This document shows, in pieces, positions 41,225 to 50,719 of a stretch of 64,000 nucleotides of DNA (positions are counted from its first letter, which is position 1; each line of letters starts with the position of its first letter). The notes under the pieces were generated by a model that saw only the letters and a list, made by a program, of their open reading frames with translations, searched no databases and was not told the DNA's origin. Location of the stretch: IMG/VR virus record IMGVR_UViG_3300010149_005285, positions 1 to 64,000 of that record. One strand, given 5' to 3'. Both the position numbers and the translations under genes were made by a program. The stretch comes from a virus.

Positions 41225-41234
41225 GGAAATACAC

Positions 41235-41786
41235 ATGTATCAGCATCATATAATATTAAAAACACAACACCAATTAGATTCGGAAACAGCAAAAGACTGG
41301 TTAGGTATTTGCAAACGTTTTTCACCTGATGGCGTTGTTTTTTCATATCAACATGGTGATCATGAAGTAGCTATGGAATACGGTGTAAGCGATGGTGATG
41401 ATTTACCACATGCTTACACTATACCATTAACTAGAGATCTTACCGCAGATGAAGCAGCAATAGTTGTTGCGGCATGGGATTATAAATTTATTCCAGACTT
41501 TAATATTGAAATATCAAATATGTATGATGTAATGCAAGATGTAGAACTTGATATTGATCCGGAAGTAGTAGAAAGTGCTACACTAGATTTAAACAAATGG
41601 CATCATAATAGATGGCGTGATGAAATGATAAAAGAAGGTTGGCACTACGGTTTATACTTTAGTGAAGCAAACAAATCACATCCAGCATTAAGAGATTGGG
41701 ATAGCTTACCTGAGTCACACAGAAGAAGTCCTATATTTAAAGATACAGAAATTTTAGAATGGCTACGTAAAAACGGCGTCAGATAA
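41235..41786 (+). CDS. Conserved hypothetical protein (183 aa)
   Basis: Soluble, acidic and rich in Trp and His. AAGGAAA precedes ATG. It ends one base into the next start (ATAATG). It could assist the radical-SAM enzyme downstream, but I recognise no domain. Confidence 0.65.
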   Translation: MYQHHIILKTQHQLDSETAKDWLGICKRFSPDGVVFSYQHGDHEVAMEYGVSDGDDLPHAYTIPLTRDLTADEAAIVVAAWDYKFIPDFNIEISNMYDVMQDVELDIDPEVVESATLDLNKWHHNRWRDEMIKEGWHYGLYFSEANKSHPALRDWDSLPESHRRSPIFKDTEILEWLRKNGVR

Positions 41787-42697
41787 TGAACCTACAACAC
41801 AATAGTTTTGTTGTGCTAACACACGATAACAAAATTAAATATTCAGAAACAGATTACTTAATTAAAAATAACCTTATAGGTTTTTTAACATGGCATTGCG
41901 AAGTTTTTGATCATACAACAAATATCAATTCACAAAATAAAAAAGTAGGATTTACAGCCTGCAGAAATAAGTCTAGGACTTGTGCTATAACAAATTGTAC
42001 ATGTCCTACTGATATTGATTTGCCAAAAGCAAAATCAAAAGAAATACTAGAAAAATTTAGAAACATATTAGCTTCTGATTCTAATTTAGACATCAAAGGT
42101 TATAAACCAGAAGATGGAGAAATAGTAGCATGTGGATTATATAAATTATTAATTAATGAATCGTTTGTAGTTGATTGGAACTTATTAAGAAGATGTAATT
42201 TTAGTTGTACATATTGTGCCCCTGATATACATGATCTAACAAGTGAATATCCTAGCATGGAACAACTTCAGCAAGAGTTTAATAATATAAAAGTTCCAGA
42301 AGGAAGATCAGTACATTTTAATTTAAATGGCGGAGAACCAACAATACATCCGAACATACTTGATATAGTAAAAATGTGTCATAGTAGAGGCAGTGTTGAA
42401 TTATTATCAAATGGAACAGCTTCAGTTAAAAAATACAATGAATTACTAGACTATGCAAAGATTAACATAAGTTTACATCACGAACTTATAAATGAGAAAC
42501 ACATGAAAAAATTCGTAGAAATAGCAAAATTAAATAAAGGACAATTAATATTTAAATATTTTAACACATTTAACGAAGATAAATTTGCACATTACTTACA
42601 CACTCTTAACACATATGAACATGTAAATATTATTACAAATAAGCGGTTAATATTACGTAGAACTGGAAATTCCAAAAACAGAATATTTCAGACTTAA
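41786..42697 (+). CDS. Radical SAM protein (303 aa)
   Basis: Cluster motif Cys137, Cys141, Cys144 (RRCNFSCTYC), with LNGGEPTIH near residue 184. A Cys-rich segment lies before the barrel (HC, ACR, TCAITNCTC around residues 38-73), perhaps an extra cluster. It belongs to a different branch from the pair at 24057 and 25291. Substrate unknown. Confidence 0.85.
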   Translation: MNLQHNSFVVLTHDNKIKYSETDYLIKNNLIGFLTWHCEVFDHTTNINSQNKKVGFTACRNKSRTCAITNCTCPTDIDLPKAKSKEILEKFRNILASDSNLDIKGYKPEDGEIVACGLYKLLINESFVVDWNLLRRCNFSCTYCAPDIHDLTSEYPSMEQLQQEFNNIKVPEGRSVHFNLNGGEPTIHPNILDIVKMCHSRGSVELLSNGTASVKKYNELLDYAKINISLHHELINEKHMKKFVEIAKLNKGQLIFKYFNTFNEDKFAHYLHTLNTYEHVNIITNKRLILRRTGNSKNRIFQT

Positions 42698-42704
42698 ATA
42701 CTGG

Positions 42705-42733
42705 TTGACATTGCCATAAAAAGATGGTATAAT
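42705..42733 (+). promoter_or_regulatory. Sigma70-like promoter
   Basis: TTGACA (42705-42710), 17 bases, TATAAT (42728-42733). Perfect consensus; drives the UvdE gene. A TTAAATA late-like box lies just before it. Confidence 0.88.
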
Positions 42734-42761
42734 ATAGGCATGTTTATATATAGAGGTCCAT

Positions 42762-43790
42762 ATGTCATTAGGTAAGGTAGGTTTTGCATGCAAATTTTTG
42801 CATCATGATCAAACACAAAAAAAGAAGTTACTAGAAGAAATCCAGCGGCCTCTAACAGAAAAATGTACAACAGTACGTTGGCTTAATAATCAAGATAAGA
42901 ATGTAGCAGAACAAAGGTTGTGGGATATTATGGCTCACAATGCACAAGCAGTTTACAACCTTGTTGAATATGTAGGTAGCTTACCAGAACATCAACGTAT
43001 GGTTCGTTTAGGTAGTAATCAACTTCCTTGCTATACACAAGAAGATTGGCGTTACTTTTGGAAACAACAAGACGTTATTGACTATGCGGCTAAATATTAT
43101 GCAAGAGCAGGTGAACTTGCAAGGCAACTTGGTGTGCGTCTTAGTATGCATCCAGGTCAGTTTACAGTACTAGCAAGTGATACACCAGAAATAGTAGAAC
43201 GTAGTATAGAGGAGTTTGAATATCATGCGAATATCATCAGGTGGATGGGTTACGGTAAAAATTGGCAAGACTTCAAGTGTAACGTCCACATCTCAGGCAG
43301 ACAAGGTCCAGCCGGTATCAAAGCCGTCCTTCCAAGACTGTCTACAGAAGCACGAAACTGTATTACTATCGAAAACGACGAAAACTCGTGGGGCTTAGAT
43401 GCTTCATTAGAACTGGAGAAGGAGGTAGCACTCGTTGTCGACATACACCACCACTGGGTTCATAGTGCCGGAGAATATATTACTCCAAGTGACGATCGCA
43501 TCAAGCGGGTTATTGATAGCTGGCGTGGCGTTAGGCCTACTATGCATTATAGTGTTAGCCGTGAAGATCTACTCAAAGATCACCCGGTAGACATTAAACC
43601 AGATTACAAACAATTACTTGAACAGGGTTATAAAAAAGCTAAACTAAGAGCACACAGTGATTTCATGTGGAACACAGCCGTCAATGAATGGGCAGGTACT
43701 TTCCGTAATGATTTTGATATTATGGTAGAAGCAAAAATGAAGAACTTAGCAAGTATTCCATTTGAAGAGGCAACACATGAAAATAGTTAA
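42762..43790 (+). CDS. UV damage endonuclease (UvdE/UvsE type)
   Basis: A TIM-barrel endonuclease that nicks DNA 5' to pyrimidine dimers and other lesions. Signature segments include RLGSNQLPCY, RLSMHPGQFTVLAS with a metal-binding His, CNVHISGR, ITIENDENSW with the metal Glu, VVDIHHHW and MHYSVSRE near the end. 342 residues is normal. Useful for a phage in sunlit water; early expression from a host promoter fits repair on entry. Confidence 0.92.
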   Translation: MSLGKVGFACKFLHHDQTQKKKLLEEIQRPLTEKCTTVRWLNNQDKNVAEQRLWDIMAHNAQAVYNLVEYVGSLPEHQRMVRLGSNQLPCYTQEDWRYFWKQQDVIDYAAKYYARAGELARQLGVRLSMHPGQFTVLASDTPEIVERSIEEFEYHANIIRWMGYGKNWQDFKCNVHISGRQGPAGIKAVLPRLSTEARNCITIENDENSWGLDASLELEKEVALVVDIHHHWVHSAGEYITPSDDRIKRVIDSWRGVRPTMHYSVSREDLLKDHPVDIKPDYKQLLEQGYKKAKLRAHSDFMWNTAVNEWAGTFRNDFDIMVEAKMKNLASIPFEEATHENS

Positions 43791-44049
43791 TTTTTTTAAA
43801 GAAAGTTATAAAAGAGATAGAACTGCATTCTATGCAGAAATATTAGAAACTACACTTCTTATAGCCGCTAGTGCTATACTTAGTTTTACTATATTAGATC
43901 CAGCAACAGAAATATTTGTTCCACTATATTTACTAGGTAGTATATTAGCAGTATTCAGTACATATAGACGAGGTAGTAGTGCTATAGTGCTATGTTGTTG
44001 GTTTACACTAATGAACAGTTGGGCTTTTATACAATTGTTTATATTGTAG
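43777..44049 (+). CDS. Membrane protein with three hydrophobic segments (90 aa)
   Basis: I started at ATG 43777 with GAAGAGG before it, overlapping the UvdE end. A basic N-terminal stretch is followed by three hydrophobic segments (about residues 25-42, 46-62, 68-88). Function unknown. Confidence 0.65.
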   Translation: MKIVNFFKESYKRDRTAFYAEILETTLLIAASAILSFTILDPATEIFVPLYLLGSILAVFSTYRRGSSAIVLCCWFTLMNSWAFIQLFIL

Positions 44050-44066
44050 TTTAACTTCTGTTATTT

Positions 44067-44074
44067 GATAAATA
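44067..44074 (+). promoter_or_regulatory. T4-type late promoter box
   Basis: GATAAATA, 22 bases before ATG 44097, with ACAGGAGA between. Confidence 0.72.
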
Positions 44075-44096
44075 TAAGTAACAGGAGATTTATAAA

Positions 44097-45554
44097 ATGA
44101 GAGTACACAACTTATTTACAGAAACACAAGTAGAACAACCAGAACATGGTGACATTGTTGGATTTGAATTTGGTGATATATTAATTGAATCACGTGTTGT
44201 AGAACATTTAGATGACGGTATTGTTGTTGAAATGGACGAAAAAGGACAACAATATCTAACAGAATTACTTCCATTAATACCAGCAGGAATATGGGCCGCA
44301 GGTGCCGCATGGACTGCTTATGATACATGGAAAGCAGGCAAGCAATATAAAAATGGTGAAATTACTAAAGCAGAACTAGCTACAAGAGTTGGTACTGATG
44401 TAGCACTAAGTATTGCAGGCGGTGCAGTTGCTAAAGGCGCTATTAAAGGTGCTAAGTTTATTTGGAAGGGCGGAAAAAAGATTTTTGCTAAAGGTGCAGA
44501 CGATGCAGTTGATGCAGGATCAGATGCCGCTAAGTCAATAGCTAAAAAAGCTGATGCTCCTAAGCCAGATATTAGTTCTAAAGTTGCAAAAGATGCTCCA
44601 GTAAAAGTTAAAACTCCAGATGCACCTAAAACTCCAGATGCACCTAAAAAACCAAATTTAAAAGTTGTGGATCAACCAAAAATAGATCAACCACAAATTA
44701 AAGATCTAATGCCTACAAAAACTAAACCTACGTTTAAGTCTAAACCTAAACTAGCTACAGATAAAGGTAAAGTTGTAAAACCAAAAGATCCTTCAGCAAC
44801 TAAAGCACCAGTTATTGGTAAAATTGATGCACCCGATATGCCTAAAATACCATCGGCTCCAAAGATTGTAAAACCAAAAATTAATAAAGCACCAGCTAAC
44901 GTGCCACCACCTAAAGTTGTTAGCAAACCAAAAATTAATAAAGCACCACCTAAGAGTGTAAGCTCACCACCTAAAGTTGTTAGCAAACCAAAAATTAATA
45001 AAGCACCACCTCAAGTTAAAGTGGCGCCACCAGTAAAAGCACCACCAGTAAAACCACCTAAGGTTACTAAAACACCACCGGTAAAAACAGCGCCAGTAAA
45101 ACCACCTAAGGCTACTAAAACACCACCGGTAAAAACACCAGTGAAAAAAGCACCAGTGAAAAAGAGAAAAGGTTTTAAATTAAGAGGCCTTGGCGGATTA
45201 AGCGGTGACAGTGGAAGATTTGATACTAACTTTACAGGACTGTTTAACAGTTATGTTCCAGGCGGGCTAGAAGAACTTACTGAAGCGGAATATCAAGGAA
45301 GAACAGTTAAACTTAATAAGCCAACAAGAGGCGATGTTAAGAAGTTTAAAGTATATGTCAAGGACCCTAAGACTGGAAACGTTAAGAAAGTAAACTTTGG
45401 CCACGGCGGAACAAGTGCTAAATCAAAAGGTGAAAAGACTATGAAGATTAAGAAGTCTAACCCAGAACGTAGAAAATCATTTAGAGCAAGACATAACTGT
45501 GATAATCCAGGACCAAAAACAAAAGCACGTTATTGGTCATGTAGAGCATGGTAA
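44097..45554 (+). CDS. Leader-tagged late protein with Pro/Lys repeats and basic Cys tail
   Basis: Starts MRVHNLFTET, which fits the capsid-targeting-like leader with an F-T-E cleavage-type site. A hydrophobic glycine-rich segment (about residues 57-120) follows, then a long disordered Pro/Lys repeat (KVVSKPKINKAPP repeated, about 150-360). The C-terminal module is basic and ends ARHNCDNPGPKTKARYWSCRAW, a tail I associate with marine T4-like phage proteins. It is late, probably virion-associated and DNA-binding. Function unknown. Confidence 0.7.
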   Translation: MRVHNLFTETQVEQPEHGDIVGFEFGDILIESRVVEHLDDGIVVEMDEKGQQYLTELLPLIPAGIWAAGAAWTAYDTWKAGKQYKNGEITKAELATRVGTDVALSIAGGAVAKGAIKGAKFIWKGGKKIFAKGADDAVDAGSDAAKSIAKKADAPKPDISSKVAKDAPVKVKTPDAPKTPDAPKKPNLKVVDQPKIDQPQIKDLMPTKTKPTFKSKPKLATDKGKVVKPKDPSATKAPVIGKIDAPDMPKIPSAPKIVKPKINKAPANVPPPKVVSKPKINKAPPKSVSSPPKVVSKPKINKAPPQVKVAPPVKAPPVKPPKVTKTPPVKTAPVKPPKATKTPPVKTPVKKAPVKKRKGFKLRGLGGLSGDSGRFDTNFTGLFNSYVPGGLEELTEAEYQGRTVKLNKPTRGDVKKFKVYVKDPKTGNVKKVNFGHGGTSAKSKGEKTMKIKKSNPERRKSFRARHNCDNPGPKTKARYWSCRAW

Positions 45555-45555
45555 C

Positions 45556-45774
45556 ATGAATATAAATGAAATTACAAAATTAAAAGTACTTGCCGGTATA
45601 ATTGATAAAGAAGGCAATAGAGTTGACGGTGATGATGAAAGTAATATAAGTGTCACTGGTTCTGAAAAAGGACGACTTCAACGTGAAAAGAATATAAAAC
45701 CTGGAACGGAAGAATGGTTCAAACTGTGGTTTTCAAAGCCACATTTAACAGGTGAAAAACCAACTGGAAAATAA
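45556..45774 (+). CDS. Small leader-type protein (72 aa)
   Basis: ATG 45556 lies just after the previous stop; an upstream in-frame ATG lies within that gene. It begins MNINEITKLKVLAG, of the shared leader type. The rest is hydrophilic. Function unknown. Confidence 0.6.
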   Translation: MNINEITKLKVLAGIIDKEGNRVDGDDESNISVTGSEKGRLQREKNIKPGTEEWFKLWFSKPHLTGEKPTGK

Positions 45775-45776
45775 CA

Positions 45777-46136
45777 ATGGAATTAGAAACAATAATCTTG
45801 TTTGCTTTATTATGCAAACATGCAGTAGCAGATCTAGCGGTACAATCATTTAGAGTACCATCACAAAAACATTTATATTTTAATAAAGGACTACATTTAC
45901 ATTCGTTAGATCATAGTGTATTAGCATTTATAACTTTATTAATATTTGTTGATCCTATTACTGCATTAATGTTTTCTTTGCTTGATTATGTATGTCATTG
46001 GCATATTGATTATACAAAGTCTAATATACTTAAAAAATTTAACATATCTAGAGAAGGCCCTGCATTTTGGCGTTTACAAACATTTGATCAAATATTCCAT
46101 TATGCAACATATGCACTAATAGTGTTTTTAATATAA
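45777..46136 (+). CDS. DUF3307-like membrane protein (119 aa)
   Basis: Several hydrophobic helices. The [16 protein letters not shown] start, with His near the first helix, and later [13 protein letters not shown] resemble DUF3307 membrane proteins of phages and bacteria. Function of the family is unknown. Confidence 0.6.
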   Translation: MELETIILFALLCKHAVADLAVQSFRVPSQKHLYFNKGLHLHSLDHSVLAFITLLIFVDPITALMFSLLDYVCHWHIDYTKSNILKKFNISREGPAFWRLQTFDQIFHYATYALIVFLI

Positions 46137-46149
46137 GGTATGCTTTTTG

Positions 46150-46157
46150 CATAAATA
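46150..46157 (+). promoter_or_regulatory. T4-type late promoter box, leaderless
   Basis: CATAAATA, five bases (GTTGT), then ATG 46163. Identical to the box and spacer at 14086. Confidence 0.75.
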
Positions 46158-46162
46158 GTTGT

Positions 46163-49100
46163 ATGAGAATATTTGAAGTAGATAGAAAATTATCGCAACA
46201 GGAACTGGATCAAATTGAAATTTTTGCAGATAGATTATTTGCGAAAATAGGTATTGATGTTGAATTTACACGACATTTTTTAGATAGATTAAACGATGAA
46301 CGTAATGTAAAACAAATTACGGCAAGTGAGCTAACTCGTTTATTTAAACAAGAATACAAATATTGGGGAAAACAAATTGCCCAACTTGGTCCAGATTCCG
46401 AAGCGGTTCTCAAAGATCTTGCGACAGATGTTAATATACCATTTGCTTTACGTTGGGATAATGCTAATAATGAACTAGATCTTATTGCAAAAACTGTAAT
46501 GCGTAAAAAAGATTTTAGAACATCTAATAAAGAATACGCAGTGTCGTCATATAATTATGATTTAGATAATAAACAAAACAAACAAATTTTTGAATCAATT
46601 AGGAATCTTATGGAAGGAATGCCAGCAGTTGATTTAACAAAACTTGATCCTGCACAATTCCAAAGTAAATATGGTGTATCAAAATCTACAATAACACAAG
46701 CACAAGGAAAAGTTATACAACTATTTCCAGAACCTCAAAAATCTAATCCTAGAATAAGAATTAGTGTAGGAAATTACTTAGTAAAAAATCCTGCATTAGC
46801 AAATCAAATTGCGGCCAATGACAATGTTAAGCCAGGATTTAAATGGAAGGACTTACCAAAATTAGGTATTAAAGCATTACCTAAAATAATTGGTGGTGTT
46901 ATTGCTGGAATATTAGCTCCTAGTGAATTAGGAGATGGTACACTTTCTATTGAACAAGAAATAGCATGGAAAATACATCAAGATTATCTAAGACAAAGTC
47001 CTTTAGATGCTATAAATTATATTAAAGAATGGTATAAAAAAAGTGGTGATCCAAATGGATATAAAAATGATGCTGATTATAAATCAGCCGTAGGATACCA
47101 TGCAGATAATGTGATTAGATCTTTAGAAGGTACAATAGATCCAAAATTACAAGCAGCAGCTGATAAACTTAAAAAAGCTATACAGGCTGCTAAAAGTGCT
47201 CAAGAGTTAGAAGATTTAATTGGTAAAGTAGATCCTGGATTACAAAAAGCAGTAAATGATGCTGCACCGGAAGTACAAAGTGTAGCACCTGATGCTTTAA
47301 TAAGTCCAGAAGTTAATCCTGAGGATTTAGGATTATTTAAAAATCCAGAAACAGATGATGGATTACGTGGAGGACTTCCACAGCCTAAACCACTTGAAGA
47401 ACCAGCACCAGAAGATGAACCTAAACCAGCAAATGATCCTTTACCTCCTAGGCCAAAGATCGTGCCTGATTCACCAGTGCAACCAGAAAACCCAAATCCA
47501 GATGCTGATCCAGATAAGCCAGCACCTGAAGAACCAGCGCCAGAGAGACCAAAAGTTATTCCGTTTCCTGGTCCAGGAAAACCAGATATTGAGCCGGACC
47601 CAGACACCAAGCCAGCTCCTAAACCAGATTTACCAAAACCTGAAGTAGATCCAACTTCACCAGATCAACCAGAAGAACCTGATGCTGATCCAAAACCAGA
47701 AGAACCTGCTCCGGAAGAACCAGCACCAGAACAACCTGATGCTGAACCAGAGAAGCCGGAACAACCTGATGCTGAACCAGAACCTAAACCCGATACTAAA
47801 CCAGCACCACAGCCAGGTCCAAAACCTGAAGTAGATCCAACTTCACCAGAACAACCACAGCCAGAACCAGATGCTGAACCACAGCCAGATGCTGAGCCAC
47901 AGCCAGAGCCAGATGCTGAACCTGAGCCACAGCCAGAACCACAGCCTGAGCCACAGCCAGACCCACAGCCTGAGCCAATGCCACAACCTGAGCCTATGCC
48001 TCAGCCACAGCCAGAACCTATGCCACAGCCAAATACTGAGCCAGCACCACAACCTGAGCCACAACCTGAGCCACAACCTGAGCCACAAACAGAACCACAA
48101 CCTGAGCCTATGCCAGAGCCGCAAACGGAACCACAACCACAACCACAACCACAACCACAACCAAGTCCAGCTCCTGCACCAGCTCCTGCGCCAGCACCGG
48201 CTCCTGCACCAGCTCCTAAGACACAACCTAAGCCACAGCCTAAACCACAACCTAAACCAAATCCTAGGCTAAGGGTAAATCCAAGACTAAGACCAGGCCG
48301 TGTTAGACCAAGACGTGATTGGGATTGGGGAGGTAGCAGTGACTTATATAAAACAAATTTATACAAATGGACACAAAAATATGGTACATTTGAAAATGAG
48401 AATTTAATTAAGAAGTACTTTACATTAAATGAAGGCGGAGCAATGCCTGGTGTAGGTGCTATACATATAGATGAAATAAATCCAACACTAGAACAATTAG
48501 AAAAATCACTAGACTTAGATTTAAAAAACTTTACATTAGGTAGTGTAGGTAAAAGACAATTTAGTGGCGATATAGATGTTGCATTAAACTTACCTCCAGA
48601 AGAGATTCCAGCATTTATAGAGAAACTTAAAAAGAATCCACTTATTAAAGATATAGCAAAATCAAGTGTTATAATGACAAAAGTACAAATTCAAAACTTT
48701 GATAAAACAAAAGAAGATGGAAGACCACGTACAGGTTTTGTACAAGTAGATTTTATGCCAGGTGATCCAGGCTGGATGAAAACTTATTATCATAGTCCAG
48801 GAGAAGATGAATCTAAATATAAAGGTGTATATCGTAACATTATGATTGCATCAATGGCGGCACACTTAGATAGACAAGTTAGTGATGCTAAATTAGAAGA
48901 TGGTCGTCCAATGGAAGAATTAAGATATATGTGGAGTCCAACTGAAGGATTAATTAGAGTTAAACGTACACCAGTTAGAAATAAAGCAGATACTGGTTAT
49001 ACAAAAAAGAATAATAATGAAACTATTGATGGTCCATATAAACAGGCAGACGAGATTGCTAAAATATTAAAATTAGATAGTGCAAAAGATTTGAATAGTT

Positions 49101-49222
49101 TTGAATCATTGCTTACAGCAATGCAAAAAAACTGGACAAAAGAAGGTCAACAAAATGTTATTCAAGCATTTAAAGACAACAGCGTTGTACAAGATATTGG
49201 AGTTCCGGAGGAGTTACAATAA
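46163..49222 (+). CDS. Giant multidomain late protein with Pro/Glu/Gln repeat linker and nucleotidyltransferase-like C-terminus
   Basis: 1019 residues. Residues 1-10 ([10 protein letters not shown]) are leader-like. Residues 30-130 ([15 protein letters not shown]... [11 protein letters not shown]) form a small domain widespread in marine phages that recalls RelE/barnase-like folds. Residues 235-256 are a glycine-rich hydrophobic helix. Residues 400-715 are a PEP/PQPEP low-complexity linker. The C-terminal domain has GS (about 793), SGDIDVAL (DxD near 804) and FVQVDFM (about 862), the metal-binding pattern of pol-beta-like nucleotidyltransferases. The layout resembles polymorphic toxins or ejected virion enzymes. 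The message appears leaderless. Confidence 0.7.
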   Translation: MRIFEVDRKLSQQELDQIEIFADRLFAKIGIDVEFTRHFLDRLNDERNVKQITASELTRLFKQEYKYWGKQIAQLGPDSEAVLKDLATDVNIPFALRWDNANNELDLIAKTVMRKKDFRTSNKEYAVSSYNYDLDNKQNKQIFESIRNLMEGMPAVDLTKLDPAQFQSKYGVSKSTITQAQGKVIQLFPEPQKSNPRIRISVGNYLVKNPALANQIAANDNVKPGFKWKDLPKLGIKALPKIIGGVIAGILAPSELGDGTLSIEQEIAWKIHQDYLRQSPLDAINYIKEWYKKSGDPNGYKNDADYKSAVGYHADNVIRSLEGTIDPKLQAAADKLKKAIQAAKSAQELEDLIGKVDPGLQKAVNDAAPEVQSVAPDALISPEVNPEDLGLFKNPETDDGLRGGLPQPKPLEEPAPEDEPKPANDPLPPRPKIVPDSPVQPENPNPDADPDKPAPEEPAPERPKVIPFPGPGKPDIEPDPDTKPAPKPDLPKPEVDPTSPDQPEEPDADPKPEEPAPEEPAPEQPDAEPEKPEQPDAEPEPKPDTKPAPQPGPKPEVDPTSPEQPQPEPDAEPQPDAEPQPEPDAEPEPQPEPQPEPQPDPQPEPMPQPEPMPQPQPEPMPQPNTEPAPQPEPQPEPQPEPQTEPQPEPMPEPQTEPQPQPQPQPQPSPAPAPAPAPAPAPAPAPKTQPKPQPKPQPKPNPRLRVNPRLRPGRVRPRRDWDWGGSSDLYKTNLYKWTQKYGTFENENLIKKYFTLNEGGAMPGVGAIHIDEINPTLEQLEKSLDLDLKNFTLGSVGKRQFSGDIDVALNLPPEEIPAFIEKLKKNPLIKDIAKSSVIMTKVQIQNFDKTKEDGRPRTGFVQVDFMPGDPGWMKTYYHSPGEDESKYKGVYRNIMIASMAAHLDRQVSDAKLEDGRPMEELRYMWSPTEGLIRVKRTPVRNKADTGYTKKNNNETIDGPYKQADEIAKILKLDSAKDLNSFESLLTAMQKNWTKEGQQNVIQAFKDNSVVQDIGVPEELQ
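47380..48270 (+). repeat. Low-complexity Pro-Glu-Gln repeat tract
   Basis: Nearly 900 bases built from CCA-CAG-CCA-GAA and CCT-GAG-CCA type units. It encodes [13 protein letters not shown], then APAPAPA and KPQPKPQ blocks. The reverse strand is open over much of it, but only as a by-product of composition. Length variation by slippage is likely. Confidence 0.9.
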
Positions 49223-49485
49223 TGCTAATTAATGAAATAACTGAAGCATCACCTTGGACTAATATGATGAGAAGAATAAAGCCTGTTGTTAGTAGAGATA
49301 AGTATAGGCGTGTTGCAGAAAAATTACACAAGATATTATTACGTAAAGAAAAAGAAAATGGTGGTGTTTTTAGACATGCACTAGGTTGGTATACATATAA
49401 TATTGGTAATTCACATAAAGATATAGATCATCATGTACTAAAACAATTCTACTTAGATAATTTCGACCCTGTTATATCAGACTAA
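49222..49485 (+). CDS. Small leader-type protein (87 aa)
   Basis: TAATG overlap with the giant gene, GGAGGAG ribosome site. It begins [10 protein letters not shown], with an I-T-E site like that cut by T4 prohead protease. The rest is basic (RRIKPVVSRDKYRRVAEKLHK). Probably a packaged DNA-binding protein; function inferred. Confidence 0.65.
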   Translation: MLINEITEASPWTNMMRRIKPVVSRDKYRRVAEKLHKILLRKEKENGGVFRHALGWYTYNIGNSHKDIDHHVLKQFYLDNFDPVISD

Positions 49486-49491
49486 ATACAT

Positions 49492-49520
49492 TTGACATAT
49501 GCAAGTAAACCTTGTATAAT
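49492..49520 (+). promoter_or_regulatory. Sigma70-like promoter
   Basis: TTGACA (49492-49497), 17 bases, TATAAT (49515-49520). Drives the next two radical-SAM genes. Confidence 0.88.
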
Positions 49521-49540
49521 AGTTCAAATAAAGAGAATTC

Positions 49541-50719
49541 ATGACAGACAAATATTGTATATATACAAATAACTTTACATTCGTTGACAATGACGGGTAT
49601 GTAGCGTTATGTTGTAAAAACTTAAAAAACAAACTAGATCAATATCATATTAAAGATTATAAATTAAGTGATATTTGGAACAGTCCAGAAATGCATAGTG
49701 TTAGAGCAGAAATTGCCGACGGCGGTGAACCTATGGGTTGCTTTAAATGCTACGATCCAGAACGTGAAGGAGTACGTAGTTTTAGACAAAAAGCATTAGG
49801 AATGATTAATAAAGGTGTTCCATTTCAAGATGAAAAAATACATGCACTTGATTTAAGACTAGGTAATGTATGTAACTTAGCATGTGTAATGTGCTTTGCA
49901 GGTAACAGTAATAAAATATTACAAAATCATAAAACTATGGCAACACATTTTAATTGGAAAGAAGGCCGTTTAGAAAAAGAAGCAAAAAAATATCACAAAA
50001 GCAATTACGATTGGAGTGATGATCCAAGAGCGTGGGACAACATTATTAGTAGTGTTGACAAAGATTTAAAACATGTATACCTAGCAGGAGGTGAACCTTT
50101 TTATCTTAAAAACTTTCCAACAACAGTACAACGTTTAGGATCACTTGCACCCAATGCTCGTTTTGTTATTAATACAAATGGTACAAGACTACTAAGAGAA
50201 AAAGATTTAGAAAAGTTTAAAACTGTTGAAAATGTAAATTTAAGATTTAGTATTGACGGTTGGGGCAAAGCAAATGATTGGACTAGACAAGAAGATGTAT
50301 GGGAAGAAAAAATTGCAGTTATGGACCAATACTATAAAGAATTTAAATTGCGTATATGGGATATTACAGCCAACAGTTTAAGTGTAAGACATATTCCACA
50401 ACTAATAAAATACTTATGGGAACATTACCCAAATGCTAAAGTACAAATAAGACCGGTTATTAACAAAACTGAAGTTCTTATGGAAAACATTCCAGATAGA
50501 TTTAAAGCAGAATCATTAAAATTCTTCGAAGACAATAAACAAAAACTAGAAGGTGTTGATCATGTTATAAATGAAATGCGAAGACCTTTTAACAATGATC
50601 CAAAACGTAAAGCAACAGTTAAACAATTTGTTGAATATTACGATACCTACGGAGCAGTTACAATGGAAAGTTTTGATCCAGAGCTAGCTGATTGGATCTA
50701 TGGCGATGCAGAAGAATAG
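49541..50719 (+). CDS. Radical SAM protein with N-terminal SPASM-like cysteines (392 aa)
   Basis: Cluster motif Cys111, Cys115, Cys118 (NVCNLACVMC), with LAGGEPF near residue 187. The N-terminus has Cys6, Cys24, Cys25, Cys67 and Cys70 (CYIYTN..., LCCKN, CFKC), a SPASM/twitch-like set placed before the barrel. A host-type promoter points to early expression. It overlaps the next, paralogous gene. Target unknown. Confidence 0.85.
   Translation: MTDKYCIYTNNFTFVDNDGYVALCCKNLKNKLDQYHIKDYKLSDIWNSPEMHSVRAEIADGGEPMGCFKCYDPEREGVRSFRQKALGMINKGVPFQDEKIHALDLRLGNVCNLACVMCFAGNSNKILQNHKTMATHFNWKEGRLEKEAKKYHKSNYDWSDDPRAWDNIISSVDKDLKHVYLAGGEPFYLKNFPTTVQRLGSLAPNARFVINTNGTRLLREKDLEKFKTVENVNLRFSIDGWGKANDWTRQEDVWEEKIAVMDQYYKEFKLRIWDITANSLSVRHIPQLIKYLWEHYPNAKVQIRPVINKTEVLMENIPDRFKAESLKFFEDNKQKLEGVDHVINEMRRPFNNDPKRKATVKQFVEYYDTYGAVTMESFDPELADWIYGDAEE

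Noticed and set aside
47796-48366. Long open frames on both strands over the Pro/Glu/Gln repeat, encoding Trp/Leu/Arg-rich or Gly/Cys-rich repeats
   Set aside because: They follow from the repeated CCA-CAG units in other frames; the products are unnatural and lack starts with ribosome sites.
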